Source: Paraburkholderia aromaticivorans
GTDB lineage: Bacteria > Pseudomonadota > Gammaproteobacteria > Burkholderiales > Burkholderiaceae
Assembly (NCBI RefSeq): GCF_012689525.1
Contig: NZ_CP051515.1
Span: forward strand, 2,418,001 to 2,482,000
DNA length: 64,000 nt
Direction of reading: 5' to 3'
Positions 26,219 through 35,169 of the stretch are shown in pieces; within the stretch, counting starts at the first letter, position 1, and each line of letters begins with the position of its first letter. Below the pieces are notes generated by a model that worked only from the letters and a program-made list of their open reading frames with translations, made no database searches and had not been told where the DNA came from. A program made the position numbers and the translations under genes.

Positions 26219-26341
26219 GGTGTCTCCGTTCGGACTGTTTGCACTATTCGGACCGCTCGCGGAAGATTCGCGGCACCTGTCTGAATGCTATGAAAACGAG
26301 CCGCCGAACAGAACCGCCAGTTGTCACGCTGCGCGGTCAAA

Positions 26342-27319
26342 CTATCGTCGAACGGACATGTCGTGCTCCGGCGCCGTTTGCAAGCCCAACATATCGAGCC
26401 GGTAGGCGCGCGGCGTACGCCCGGTGACCTTGCGAAACGCCGCGCCGAACGCCGCCGCATTCGCAAAGCCGCATTCATACGCGACCGTTTTCACCAGCAC
26501 GTCGGCATCGGCCAGCCGTGCTTTGGCCTGGCGGATGCGCGCGTCGGCAATAAAGGCGCTCAACGTCATGCCAGTGCTGTTCCTGAAGGTGCGCGACAGG
26601 TGTCGCGCGCTGATGCGGCATGCCTGCGCCAGTTCGATCACACCCGGTGACGGCCCACACGCGCCCTCGACACGTTCCCTTATCAGGCGCAACTGCCACG
26701 GTGCGAGCTTGCTCCCCTCGCCTTCGTTGCCGCGCGGATCGGCGCCGCGAACGTGTCGCGCGATCTGCACGAGCATCGACATCAACAGACTTTCCGCGAG
26801 CGCCGCGCTGGCAAATCCCGGACTGATTGCCTCACCGGCTAGTTGCAGCATCGCGTCGCGTACCTGCGTCACGCGCAAATCGCGGCACAGGTCAAGGCGG
26901 GCGGCGTCCCACTGCCAGTCGCGCAGTTGATCGAAGCGCGCGGTTTCGAACATGCAGCACACCACGCGTCGTTGCATCGACTCGCAACGCACATGAAAGG
27001 TCTGGCCGGCCGGCACCAGCACGCTCTGACCGAGCCGGCCGAACGCCGTTTGCCCGGCGTCGCCACGAAATGCGCCGCACGCGCCGCGCTCGCGTGAATC
27101 GAGCGACAAGTCCAGGTAGCCCAGCGACGGACGAAATACGGCATCGAGCGAGTGGGCGAGCGTGAAGCTGCGCACGTTGACCTCGACCGAGGGCGTGGTC
27201 AGATGCGCATCCACCGATAAATGCGGGGCCGCCATCCTTTCGCGTCGCACCAGCCGGCCGCTGCCAGCCACGGTGTAGAGGTCGGAAACGTTTGGGTTCA
27301 CAGTCAGGGCATCCGACAT
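26342..27319 (-). CDS. AraC-family transcriptional regulator
   Basis: 325 residues from ATG 27319 with a GAGG site; an upstream start would run into the perfect dyad at 27332-27360. The N-terminal half resembles the cupin-like AraC_binding_2 effector domain. The C-terminal pair of HTH motifs is seen in VIELAQACRISARHLSRTFRNSTGMTLSAF and VKTVAYECGFANAAAFGAAFRKVTGRTPRAYR, each read in parts. It is divergent from the second P450 and upstream of the LuxE-LuxC-SDR run. It may activate either side in response to the substrate. Confidence 0.88.
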   Translation of the reverse strand: MSDALTVNPNVSDLYTVAGSGRLVRRERMAAPHLSVDAHLTTPSVEVNVRSFTLAHSLDAVFRPSLGYLDLSLDSRERGACGAFRGDAGQTAFGRLGQSVLVPAGQTFHVRCESMQRRVVCCMFETARFDQLRDWQWDAARLDLCRDLRVTQVRDAMLQLAGEAISPGFASAALAESLLMSMLVQIARHVRGADPRGNEGEGSKLAPWQLRLIRERVEGACGPSPGVIELAQACRISARHLSRTFRNSTGMTLSAFIADARIRQAKARLADADVLVKTVAYECGFANAAAFGAAFRKVTGRTPRAYRLDMLGLQTAPEHDMSVRR

Positions 27320-27331
27320 TTTTGTCCTCGA

Positions 27332-27360
27332 TATAAACATTTCGAACAAATATGTTTATA
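27332..27360. promoter_or_regulatory. Island operator motif, site 5 (perfect copy; AraC/P450 spacer)
   Basis: Left half TATAAACAT and right half ATGTTTATA are exact reverse complements (9 of 9), separated by the 11-bp TTCGAACAAAT. The half-site centres are 20 bp apart, two helical turns. It abuts the AraC start (12 bp) and lies 191 bp upstream of the P450 start. This is the best copy of the recurring dyad and defines the consensus. Confidence 0.8.
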
Positions 27361-27551
27361 TAAACCGTTTCGGCCAAAAACTCCTATAGCAACGAACCCC
27401 TATCCCGTCCGGTTTGACGACGCGTCAAACGAACCTCGGGGACATTCCCGCTGTTGCTCGCTAAGCTGCAAAACAAGACGGATACCGCGTCAGCTCACAT
27501 CAGGAAGCCCGGACTGTTGGGGCGGACACAAAGAGACCCATGAGGAGACAC

Positions 27552-28838
27552 ATGAACGCACCCACGCAGGAAGGCTTCACCCTCGATCTGGAGGCGGCCT
27601 ATCACGCCGTCTCCGACACTTTCCGCGGCCCCGACCTCGATTTACAGGCGCTGTGCCGCGAAATGCGCCATACGCAGCCCGTGATGCAGGGCGATTTCGT
27701 CGCCACCCGCCTCGGCGTTCCGACCAACGCGGGCGCCAAAGCGGCGCAATGCGCGGTGACGCTTTTCAAGTATCAGGACGTGATGGCTGTCATGCGCGAT
27801 GCCGCTACCTTCACCAGCGGCTTCATCGCCGAAGGTCTCGGTGCGTTCTTCGACGGCCTGATCGTGCTGGCGATGGACGGCGACGCGCACCGCCGCGCAT
27901 GCGGCCTGCTGCAGCCCGTATTCATGCCGGAAACGGTGAACCGCTGGCGGCCCGAACTCGACCGCGTGATACGGCAAGACTTTCTTGAGCCGCTGGTGCC
28001 GAACAAGCAGGCCGAACTGATGGACTTCGGCCTTTACTTCCCGATTCGCGAGATGTACGCGCTGATGGGTTTCCCGACCGACGACACCGCGCGCTTCAAT
28101 CAATACGCCACGTGGGCGCTGTCGATGGTGGCGGGCAACCAGATCGACCCGGAGAAGATCAAGATTTATGGGCCGCTCGCGGGCGCCGCCGTCAAGCATC
28201 TTTACGACGCGGTGAAAGAAGTGGTAGTGCAACGCCGCGCCGAAGGTGCCCACGGCGACGATCTGATCAGCCGTTTGATGCGCGCGGAGTATGAAGGCCA
28301 CATGCTCGACGATCACGAGGTGACCACCTTCGTGCGCTCGCTGCTGCCAGCAGCCGGAGAGACCACCACGCGCACTTTCAGCTCGGTCATGGCGCTGCTG
28401 CTCGAGCGTCCTGAACTGGTCGAGCGCGTGCGCAACGATCGCACGCTGATTCCACGTCTGATCGACGAAGCCGTGCGCTTCGAACCGGTCGCGACGTTCA
28501 AGGTGCGGCAAGCGGCGCGCGACGTCGAGATCGGTGGCGTGAAGGTGGCGAAAGGCGCGCTGGTGCAATGCATGGTGATCTCCGCGAACCGCGACGAAGA
28601 TGCATTCGACAACCCCGACACCTTCGATATCGATCGCAAGCCCAAGCCTTCTTTCGGCTTCGGTTTCGGCACGCATATGTGTATCGGCCAGTTTGTCGCC
28701 AAAGTGGAATTGCAATGCGCGGTGAACGCGATTCTCGATCTGTTTCCGAATGTACGGCTCGACCCGAGCAAACCGGCACCGAAGATTGCCGGCGCCCAGC
28801 TGCGCGGAGCGAAGTCCGTGCCGGTCGTCTGGGACTGA
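27552..28838 (+). CDS. Cytochrome P450 (CYP226-like, DitQ/DitU type), second copy
   Basis: 428 residues from ATG 27552, preceded by GAGGAG. Motifs mirror the P450 at 18563: LLPAAGETTTRTFSSVM (I-helix), DEAVRFEP (ExxR) and FGFGTHMCIGQFVAKVE (haem thiolate). Long identical blocks, such as FTSGFIAEGLGAFFDGLI and LLQPVFMP, show a duplication followed by divergence, while substrate-recognition regions differ. It heads a plus-strand unit with the proteins at 28918 and 30019. Hydroxylation of an abietane ring carbon is the expected role; which of DitQ or DitU it represents needs alignment. Confidence 0.9.
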   Translation: MNAPTQEGFTLDLEAAYHAVSDTFRGPDLDLQALCREMRHTQPVMQGDFVATRLGVPTNAGAKAAQCAVTLFKYQDVMAVMRDAATFTSGFIAEGLGAFFDGLIVLAMDGDAHRRACGLLQPVFMPETVNRWRPELDRVIRQDFLEPLVPNKQAELMDFGLYFPIREMYALMGFPTDDTARFNQYATWALSMVAGNQIDPEKIKIYGPLAGAAVKHLYDAVKEVVVQRRAEGAHGDDLISRLMRAEYEGHMLDDHEVTTFVRSLLPAAGETTTRTFSSVMALLLERPELVERVRNDRTLIPRLIDEAVRFEPVATFKVRQAARDVEIGGVKVAKGALVQCMVISANRDEDAFDNPDTFDIDRKPKPSFGFGFGTHMCIGQFVAKVELQCAVNAILDLFPNVRLDPSKPAPKIAGAQLRGAKSVPVVWD

Positions 28839-28917
28839 TTCTGGCGTTGATACCGCGTTCTTACCGGCGCGCTTGTACCTTGCGCATCCTTACAGCACGA
28901 ATTCTCTCGAATAAACC

Positions 28918-29949
28918 ATGAAGCACTTCAACACTGTTCCCGAGCGCGGCGATTTCACTTTTCAGACACTGGTCGCGCCGCATAAAGTGAGCGGCCGCGC
29001 AATGCACGACCTGCGCGGGTTCTACGGACTGCAACTGACCAAGGGCATGCCGTTCGGTTGCGTGCGTGATGACGACGGCGAAATCTACGCGTTCGTGCGT
29101 GCCGTCAACGAACCTGGCAGCACGCCGAACCCGACCAAATTCGTCTACCAGTCGACGCAGGTGGACGGCCAGCATTTACGCATCGACAAGTCGCGTATCG
29201 AGCCGCGCGCGATGACCCTATTCCCGAGACGCTGGCTCGACGGCGATACGGCCTGCTGGTCGAGCCTGGAAAGCGAACCAGGCGCGGCGTGGCAACTGAC
29301 GGCATCTGGCGAGCGTCTGAGCTGGAAAGAAGACGGGTTGTTCGATCTGAGCGGTCCGCTGTTGGGCCAAGGCATGCAGTGGTATCTGCCGGGCTCCGAA
29401 TGGGGCACGTTCTACGTCTCGCAGATCTACGATATCGCCGGCACCTGCGACGGCCGCAAAGTCAAAGGCCTGATGTGTTTCGACCAGGCGTATATGGCCG
29501 AAGGCGGCGCGATCCACTTCAAGAAGGATCTGGTCGTCAACAACAAGATGCATGTGATCTGGTGGTCGTTCGCGACCGTCTATAAAGACGGCACGTGGGA
29601 CGCGGGCTCCTTCATGGTCGGTCACGACAACCTCGGCTATGCGATCTTTCAGAACCACAAGGGCGAAATCCGCACCACCACCGATATCGAAGGCAGCGTC
29701 ACGCACAAGGACGGCAGTTACTTTGTAGACAGCGCGCGTATCGTGCTCGACGGACATGAAGAGTGGGAATATCTGCCCTGTCCGAAAGGCGAGATGATCG
29801 ACTTCGTCGGCGGCTTTCCCATTACGGCACAGCAGGAAGGCCGCTGGCGACGCGTCGGCGATACGCGCGAGCCGGATCGCTGGCTCGGCTGGGGTGAATC
29901 CGATCGACGCAACGGCACGGCGCGCAATGTTCGCGGTGCGGATCTTTGA
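28918..29949 (+). CDS. Uncharacterised, predicted beta-barrel (lipocalin/CrtC-like) protein
   Basis: 343 residues; I do not recognise the family with certainty. It is rich in aromatic residues and alternating beta-strand patterns (FYVSQIYDIAG, MHVIWWSFATVYKDG, SFMVGHDNLGYAIFQN), without signal peptide or membrane segment. The style recalls the AttH/CrtC (hydroxyneurosporene synthase-like) double-lipocalin proteins, some of which are terpene hydratases or cyclases. It lies 79 bp after the P450 and before an NTF2-like gene, so it probably acts on the hydroxylated diterpenoid or binds it. Function open. Confidence 0.7.
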   Translation: MKHFNTVPERGDFTFQTLVAPHKVSGRAMHDLRGFYGLQLTKGMPFGCVRDDDGEIYAFVRAVNEPGSTPNPTKFVYQSTQVDGQHLRIDKSRIEPRAMTLFPRRWLDGDTACWSSLESEPGAAWQLTASGERLSWKEDGLFDLSGPLLGQGMQWYLPGSEWGTFYVSQIYDIAGTCDGRKVKGLMCFDQAYMAEGGAIHFKKDLVVNNKMHVIWWSFATVYKDGTWDAGSFMVGHDNLGYAIFQNHKGEIRTTTDIEGSVTHKDGSYFVDSARIVLDGHEEWEYLPCPKGEMIDFVGGFPITAQQEGRWRRVGDTREPDRWLGWGESDRRNGTARNVRGADL

Positions 29950-30018
29950 CCTGCATTCGAGGCGTCTTTTGAAGTGTCTTTGAAGCACGAAGGTGCGTTC
30001 CATTCAAACGAAGCGACT

Positions 30019-30375
30019 ATGTCCACTACCGAAACGACCGAATCCATCGCAACCTTTCTGCACGAGCAAACCGAACACTGGAACAGCGGCGACAAGACCG
30101 CATTCTTCGACGCTTACCGCCGCGTCGCGCCTGCGGGACTCACGATCGAATATATCGGCCGGCCGCCGCAAAACGGTTGGCCCTTACTCGAACATATGTG
30201 GGAAAACCAGCGGGCGAATATCCGCGCCGAACCGGTAGCGAAAATCATCAACGGCAATGAAGCCTCCTGCTACGTCCGCAATGTGGTGGTCGGCACCGGG
30301 CGCGTGATCGAAACGGTCGAACTGTTTCGCTTTACTGCCGGCCAGCTATTCGTGCGCTACTTCATCAAGCAGTAA
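30019..30375 (+). CDS. Small NTF2/SnoaL-like protein
   Basis: 118 residues from ATG 30019 (an earlier in-frame start gives an implausible extension). Helix-rich N-terminus (FLHEQTEHWNSGDKTAFFDAYRRV) followed by strands with the pattern ASCYVRNVVVGTGRVIETVELFRFTAGQLFVRYFIKQ, split here as two strand groups, matches the cone-shaped NTF2/ketosteroid-isomerase fold. Such proteins isomerise, hydrate or bind hydrophobic polycyclic ligands. Its place after a P450 and the CrtC-like protein suggests an isomerase or epoxide/ketone step on the terpenoid. No catalytic residue can be assigned firmly. Confidence 0.72.
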   Translation: MSTTETTESIATFLHEQTEHWNSGDKTAFFDAYRRVAPAGLTIEYIGRPPQNGWPLLEHMWENQRANIRAEPVAKIINGNEASCYVRNVVVGTGRVIETVELFRFTAGQLFVRYFIKQ

Positions 30376-30471
30376 TCTGCACTCGCATGAAGGCACGCCG
30401 CACGCGATCGAACAGAATCACGTACAGTGCAGTCAGAGTTTTTTTATCTGTTTGCAACCAGAGGACTCGCA

Positions 30472-31017
30472 ATGAGCACACCGATTTACGACATTCCCGT
30501 CAATACCATCGACGGCGCGCCCGCCAACCTCGCGCAGTATCGCGGCAAAGTGCTGCTGGTCGTCAATGTAGCGTCGAAATGCGGGCTAACGCCGCAGTAC
30601 ACGGGCTTGGAAAGCCTCTATCAGGACAAGCGCGCAGCCGGGCTTGAAGTGCTCGGTTTTCCGGCCAACAACTTCAAGGGCCAGGAGCCCGGCTCGGATG
30701 AAGAAATCAAATCGTTCTGCTCGACCAGCTACGACGTGCACTTCCCGCTGTTCTCGAAGATTTCGGTGACGGGTGAGGACAAGCATCCACTGTATGCGGC
30801 ACTGACGGACGCGCAGCCGTCGGCAATCGGCGACGGTCCGTTTCGTGAGCGCCTGAAAGGCTATGGGATCGAATCGGGTGATCCAGTCGAAGTACTGTGG
30901 AATTTTGAAAAGTTTCTGCTGAACCGTAACGGCGATGTGGTCGCGCGCTTTGCGCCGGATGTGGCCGCGGACGATGCGCGCCTCGTGGCGGCGATCGATG
31001 CGGAACTCGCGAAGTAA
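30472..31017 (+). CDS. Glutathione peroxidase family (BtuE-like peroxidase)
   Basis: 181 residues, thioredoxin fold, reducing peroxides with thioredoxin or glutathione. The peroxidatic Cys37 is in NVASKCGLTPQ, and the Trp of the tetrad is in WNFEKFLLNRNG near residue 142. The usual FPCNQF loop reads FPANNF, so the tetrad Gln is Asn67 and the loop Cys is Ala65; Cys83 could be the resolving residue. It ends the second-P450 unit, where it may deal with peroxide from uncoupled oxygenases, or it may be an independent gene. A clear terminator follows. Confidence 0.88.
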   Translation: MSTPIYDIPVNTIDGAPANLAQYRGKVLLVVNVASKCGLTPQYTGLESLYQDKRAAGLEVLGFPANNFKGQEPGSDEEIKSFCSTSYDVHFPLFSKISVTGEDKHPLYAALTDAQPSAIGDGPFRERLKGYGIESGDPVEVLWNFEKFLLNRNGDVVARFAPDVAADDARLVAAIDAELAK

Positions 31018-31076
31018 GCGTGAGGCTGACTGATTTCACTTGCTGATTTCAGTCACTTACTTCGGCCGCGTGAGAA

Positions 31077-31112
31077 AACGGCGCGCTGTTTATGGCGCGC
31101 CGTTCTGCTTTT
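31077..31112. terminator. Bidirectional rho-independent terminator
   Basis: Perfect 10-bp stem AACGGCGCGC / GCGCGCCGTT with an 8-base loop, with T-rich flanks on both strands (CTGCTTTT on plus, AAAA on the left giving T on minus). It separates the convergent glutathione peroxidase and thiolase genes. Confidence 0.8.
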
Positions 31113-31143
31113 CTAAAATTTTCTCGACAGATTAAAACGCGAC

Positions 31144-32319
31144 TCAATCCAGCCGCTCAATAATCGTCGCCGTTCCAAGACCGCCCGCGCAACAGATCGC
31201 CTGCAAGCCGTAACGCGCGCCACGGCGTTCCAGTTCATGCAGCATCGAGGTCATGATGCGTGCCCCACTCGCCCCCAGCGGATGACCGAGCGCAATCGCC
31301 CCGCCGTTCACGTTCAGCCTGGAATGCGGCACGCCGAGTTCCTTCATCCACACGAGCGGCACGGACGCAAAGGCCTCGTTGACTTCGAACAGATCGATAT
31401 CGTCGATGCCAAGACCTGCTTTCGCCAGCACATCGCGTGTCGCGGCAATGGGACCGGTGAGCATCAGCGTCGGATCGGCTCCGACGGTGACAACCGCTCG
31501 CACACGTGCCCGCGCTTTCACGCCTAGCGCTTTCGCTTTGGCGGCGGACATTAGCAGCAAGGCCGAAGCACCGTCCGAAATCTGCGATGAATTGCCCGCA
31601 GTCAGACGCCCTTCGCTGCGAAAACTGGTCTTCAGCGTGGCCAGTTTCTCCGCATGCGTGCCGGGACGGATCGTTTCATCCGCGCAGAAAAGCGGCGCCT
31701 CACCCTCGAGCGATTTCTCGCGCAGACGCTGTACCGGCACCGGAACGATCTCGCGCGCAAACCAGCCTTCCGCCGCTGCGGCCGCCGCACGCCGGTGGCT
31801 CTCCACCGCGAACGCATCGAGCTGTTCGCGGCCAAGTTTCCACTCGTCACAAAGACGCTCGGCGGCCTCGCCCTGGCTCGTCAGTTCGTACCTTTCGCTC
31901 GCCATCCAGCCGAACGCTTCGCCGTGGAGATCGCGATTGCTGCCCATCGGCACGCGGCTCATGTTTTCCGCGCCCCCGGCCACCACTACCTCGGCCGCGC
32001 CGAATGCAATCAGGCCGGCGGCAACGTGCACCGCTTCTTCGCCCGAGCCACATTTGCGGTCGATCGTGAGACCCGGAATGCTGTCCGGCCAACCCGCGCC
32101 GAGCAACGACGTGCGCGCGATATTCGCCGACTGCTCGCCGATCTGCGTGACACAACCGAAGACCACGTCGTTGACTACATCGGGGGCGAGCGCCACGCGT
32201 TTGACCAGTTCATCGATCACGTGCGCGCCAAGATGATCGGCGCGCACACCGGCGAGCGAGCCGCGAAATTTGCCGATCGGCGTGCGCACCGCACCGACGA
32301 TCACGACATCGCTGCTCAT
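31144..32319 (-). CDS. Thiolase (acetyl-CoA C-acyltransferase)
   Basis: 391 residues, a full-length degradative thiolase cleaving a 3-oxoacyl-CoA to acetyl-CoA (or propionyl-CoA) and a shorter acyl-CoA. Cys90 in DRKCGSG is the acyl-accepting nucleophile; the NEAFA block, NVNGGAIALGHPLGASGAR with the active His, and the CCAGGLG C-terminal Cys are intact. The start codon overlaps the upstream 3-hydroxyacyl-CoA dehydrogenase stop (ATGA). It is the last gene of the minus run that begins at 35169. Confidence 0.93.
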   Translation of the reverse strand: MSSDVVIVGAVRTPIGKFRGSLAGVRADHLGAHVIDELVKRVALAPDVVNDVVFGCVTQIGEQSANIARTSLLGAGWPDSIPGLTIDRKCGSGEEAVHVAAGLIAFGAAEVVVAGGAENMSRVPMGSNRDLHGEAFGWMASERYELTSQGEAAERLCDEWKLGREQLDAFAVESHRRAAAAAAEGWFAREIVPVPVQRLREKSLEGEAPLFCADETIRPGTHAEKLATLKTSFRSEGRLTAGNSSQISDGASALLLMSAAKAKALGVKARARVRAVVTVGADPTLMLTGPIAATRDVLAKAGLGIDDIDLFEVNEAFASVPLVWMKELGVPHSRLNVNGGAIALGHPLGASGARIMTSMLHELERRGARYGLQAICCAGGLGTATIIERLD

Positions 32320-33218
32320 AACGCACTCCCCTTTAGGCCCGACCCGGGCACCCGCTGTCCGTCTTCGTAGCGATATACGCCGTGCCCGGTCTTACGGCCG
32401 AGGCGTCCCGCGGACACCATCTTGATGATCAACGGACACGGACGAAACTTGTCGCCGAGCGTCTGATGGAGATACCTCAGCACAGACAGCCGCGTGTCCC
32501 AGCCGGTGAGGTCGCCGAGTTCCAGCGGCCCCATGGGATGATTGAAGCCGAGGCGCAGCGCCGTGTCGATGTCCTCCGCGCTGGCCGCGCCTTCCTGCAA
32601 CATCCACATCGCCTCGTTGCCGGCGAGCGCCGACATGCGGCTCGTCGTCAAACCCGGCGACTCATTGACGATGATCGACGTCTTGCCGATCGCGTCGGAA
32701 TACTCGCGGGTCAGCGCGACGGTTTCGTCGCTCGTAGCGAGGCCGCGCACCAGTTCGACCAGCTTCATCTTGTGCACGGGGTTGAAGAAATGCATGCCGA
32801 TCACGCGTTCGGGATGCGCCACCGCCGTGGCGATCTCGGTCACGCTGAGCGCCGAGGTGTTGGTCGCGAACAGCGCGCCGTCGGCCATCACGTCAGCCGC
32901 ATGCGCGACCACCGCCTGCTTGACCGCGAGCTTCTCCGACACGGTTTCGATCAGAAGATCCGCGCCGTTCGCCGCCGCGGCGAGATCGGTTTTGATGGCG
33001 AGCCGCGCCTTCGCCGCGTCGGCTGCCGTGACCTGGAATTTGCCGAGACGCACGCCGTCGTCGAGAATCTTGCCGATGCCTTTATGGGCGCGTTCCAGGG
33101 CGTTTTCGTCCGTGTCGACCAGCGCCGTGCTGAATCCCGAACTCGCGAACGCATGCGCGATGCCGGTGCCCATCAGTCCCGCGCCGACCACTACCACCTT
33201 GCGGTTTTTCAGAATCAT
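32316..33218 (-). CDS. 3-hydroxyacyl-CoA dehydrogenase
   Basis: 300 residues from ATG 33218 (GGGAG site upstream; an ATG at 33236 lacks one). NAD-binding motif VVVVGAGLMGTGIAHAFASSG near residues 8-28 in two parts, the NTSALSVTEIA segment, the catalytic HFFNPVHKMKLVE (His with a partner Glu) and NESPGLTTSR. It oxidises the 3-hydroxyacyl-CoA in beta-oxidation and feeds the thiolase with which it overlaps by 4 bp. A single-domain FadB/PaaH-type enzyme of the usual length. Confidence 0.93.
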   Translation of the reverse strand: MILKNRKVVVVGAGLMGTGIAHAFASSGFSTALVDTDENALERAHKGIGKILDDGVRLGKFQVTAADAAKARLAIKTDLAAAANGADLLIETVSEKLAVKQAVVAHAADVMADGALFATNTSALSVTEIATAVAHPERVIGMHFFNPVHKMKLVELVRGLATSDETVALTREYSDAIGKTSIIVNESPGLTTSRMSALAGNEAMWMLQEGAASAEDIDTALRLGFNHPMGPLELGDLTGWDTRLSVLRYLHQTLGDKFRPCPLIIKMVSAGRLGRKTGHGVYRYEDGQRVPGSGLKGSAL

Positions 33219-33241
33219 GCCGCTGTCTCCCTTCATGCTGA

Positions 33242-34090
33242 TTAGTTTGTCGTTACGACGTTACGCAATGTGCCGATGCCTTCGATCGAGGCTTCCACCA
33301 CGTCACCGCGATTCAGAAAGCGGCCTGTGCCCTGCCCGGTGCCCTCGGGCGACCCGGTGAACAGCACATCCCCCGCCTCGAAGCTCGAGCGTTCGTCGAC
33401 GAAACGCACCAGCGCCGCCACGTCCCACGTCATCTCTCCCGACGATGCATCCTGGCGCGTATTGCCGTTCACTTTCAGGGTCATACGCAACGCCGGACTG
33501 CCGGGCGCGAATTCGTCGCGCGTGACGATCCAGGGGCCAAGGCCCGTCGAACAATCCTGACTCTTGGCAGCGAACAGATCCATCCCGACGCCCGGTGGTC
33601 CGCTGCGTTGCAGATCGCGCGCGCTGACGTCGTTGCCTACCGTGTAACCCAGCACGCTAGCGAGCGGATCGTTTCGATCCACCCGCTGCGCGCCGATCAC
33701 GGCGACGAGTTCGACTTCATGGTCGAGTTCCGTGGTCAGCGGCGGATAGCGAATCGGATCGTGCGCGCCGATCAGCGCACCGTATGCCTTCAGGAACGCC
33801 ACCGGCTGGCTGTGGCTCTTCATGCCGAAGTCGGCGTTCAGATGCTTCGCATAGTTGGCGCCGGCGACGACCACGCGGTTGCCTCGCTCAATCGGTGGCA
33901 GCAGGCGCAACTCAGCCAGTTTGCGCGGCGCGCCTGCGAGCTTGAGCGCGTCCGAACCGTCCTGCGGTCTCGCGGTGAGTGCCGGCGCCCATTCCGCGAA
34001 CGTCCCGGCGATCGGTGTCGCTTCGCCACGCCCGGTATCCACCACGGCCCAGAACGGCGCGCCACCGTCCGTGCAGCGCGCGAGCTTCAT
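33242..34090 (-). CDS. FAH-family hydrolase/hydratase
   Basis: 282 residues. FAH-fold signatures: VVVAGANYAKHL, the metal strand DHEVELVAVIGAQ and GYTVGNDVSARD, then the C-terminal GDVLFTGSPEGTGQ. Substrate unknown; these enzymes act on acylpyruvates or on enolised 2-oxo acids. Its start overlaps the stop of the amidohydrolase (4 bp), so the two are translationally coupled and may act in sequence. Unusually for a beta-oxidation operon, the thiolase and 3-hydroxyacyl-CoA dehydrogenase follow directly. Confidence 0.88.
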   Translation of the reverse strand: MKLARCTDGGAPFWAVVDTGRGEATPIAGTFAEWAPALTARPQDGSDALKLAGAPRKLAELRLLPPIERGNRVVVAGANYAKHLNADFGMKSHSQPVAFLKAYGALIGAHDPIRYPPLTTELDHEVELVAVIGAQRVDRNDPLASVLGYTVGNDVSARDLQRSGPPGVGMDLFAAKSQDCSTGLGPWIVTRDEFAPGSPALRMTLKVNGNTRQDASSGEMTWDVAALVRFVDERSSFEAGDVLFTGSPEGTGQGTGRFLNRGDVVEASIEGIGTLRNVVTTN

Positions 34091-35169
34091 GCGCTCACCG
34101 CCTGCTTCGGCGCCGGCACGCCGATTTTCGCCGGGTCGAGATGCAGCAGCTTGCAGGCGTTCTGCCAGCGGATCTTTTGCAGGTCTTCATCCGACAAACG
34201 CAAACCGTCGGTCAGATCGTGACGCACCGCATCGCTGCCGCCGAAGTTGCTGCCGTACAGAATCCGGTCCGCGCCGATGATGTCGATCAGCGCCTGGCGC
34301 ATCGGCACTTCATGCAACTCGACGTCGAAATAGAAGTTCTTCAGATAGTCGAGCACCGGCTTCTTGTTGTGCGCGAAGTCGAGATTCGTATTGCACTGGG
34401 CAAGACGTCCCAATTGGTACGGCACATAGCCGCCGCCGTGCGTGATATACACCTTGAGATCCGGGAAGCGGTCGAAAACGCCGCCGCAGATCAGATTCCA
34501 GAAGCAGCGCGTTTCGTCGTACTGCATGCCGACGATGGCCGTGGTCTCGTAGCGGTCCTCATTGGCCTTCTTGCCCCACGTGACTGACTGGTTATAGCCG
34601 TGGATGAACATCGGCAGGTCGAGATCGCACAGCGCTTGCCAGACCGGATCGAGTTCCGGCGAATCGAATTCGAGGCCGCCGAAATTGGCACCACCGGCCA
34701 CGAGCCCCTTCGCACCGAGTTCGCCGCACGCACGACGGATTTCCTTTGCGGCCTCTTCCGGCACATTCAGCGGCGCATGCGCCCAGAACATCAGACGATC
34801 GGGTGCGGCGGAACAGTATTCGGCGAGCGTGTCGTTGACTTTCTTCGCATAGCGCACCGAGAAGTCCGCTTCCGCCCAATACATGTAGCAATGCGAAGGC
34901 ACCGAGACCACCTGGGCATTCTGGCCGGCGGCGTCCATGCCCGCGAGGCGAACGTTCGGATTGGCCCAGCGCGCGAAGTATTCGTCGAGCTTCAGTCCTT
35001 TGCCTGACCGCACCGCGGCTTTGCGCTCCGGTGAGCCCAGCGTCAGGATCCAGTCGCCCACACGCAACTTGACGTCACCGTCCTCATGCTGTTCGAAGAA
35101 CGGACCCCAATGAGGATGCTGGTTGTAATAGCCCGGGTGGGGAGCGTGGGCGTGAAGGTCGATGAGCAT
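34087..35169 (-). CDS. Amidohydrolase-2 family (ACMSD-like) metalloenzyme
   Basis: 360 residues. N-terminal metal motif DLHAHAPH (HxH), a barrel His in MFIHGYNQS, HGGGYVPYQLGRL (His ligand plus substrate loop) and the final Asp in YGSNFGGSD. This is the layout of ACMSD and related decarboxylases/hydrolases that act on ring-cleavage acids. It is clearly related to the amidohydrolase at 53110 (same GGANF, FIHGYNQS-like and YGxNFGG blocks). First gene of the operon ending in the thiolase, with an island operator copy upstream. Confidence 0.9.
   Translation of the reverse strand: MLIDLHAHAPHPGYYNQHPHWGPFFEQHEDGDVKLRVGDWILTLGSPERKAAVRSGKGLKLDEYFARWANPNVRLAGMDAAGQNAQVVSVPSHCYMYWAEADFSVRYAKKVNDTLAEYCSAAPDRLMFWAHAPLNVPEEAAKEIRRACGELGAKGLVAGGANFGGLEFDSPELDPVWQALCDLDLPMFIHGYNQSVTWGKKANEDRYETTAIVGMQYDETRCFWNLICGGVFDRFPDLKVYITHGGGYVPYQLGRLAQCNTNLDFAHNKKPVLDYLKNFYFDVELHEVPMRQALIDIIGADRILYGSNFGGSDAVRHDLTDGLRLSDEDLQKIRWQNACKLLHLDPAKIGVPAPKQAVSA

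Noticed and set aside
27332..27360. Rho-independent terminator reading of the perfect inverted repeat
   Set aside because: AT-rich arms, wide 11-bp gap, and location between two divergent start codons suit an operator rather than a terminator.
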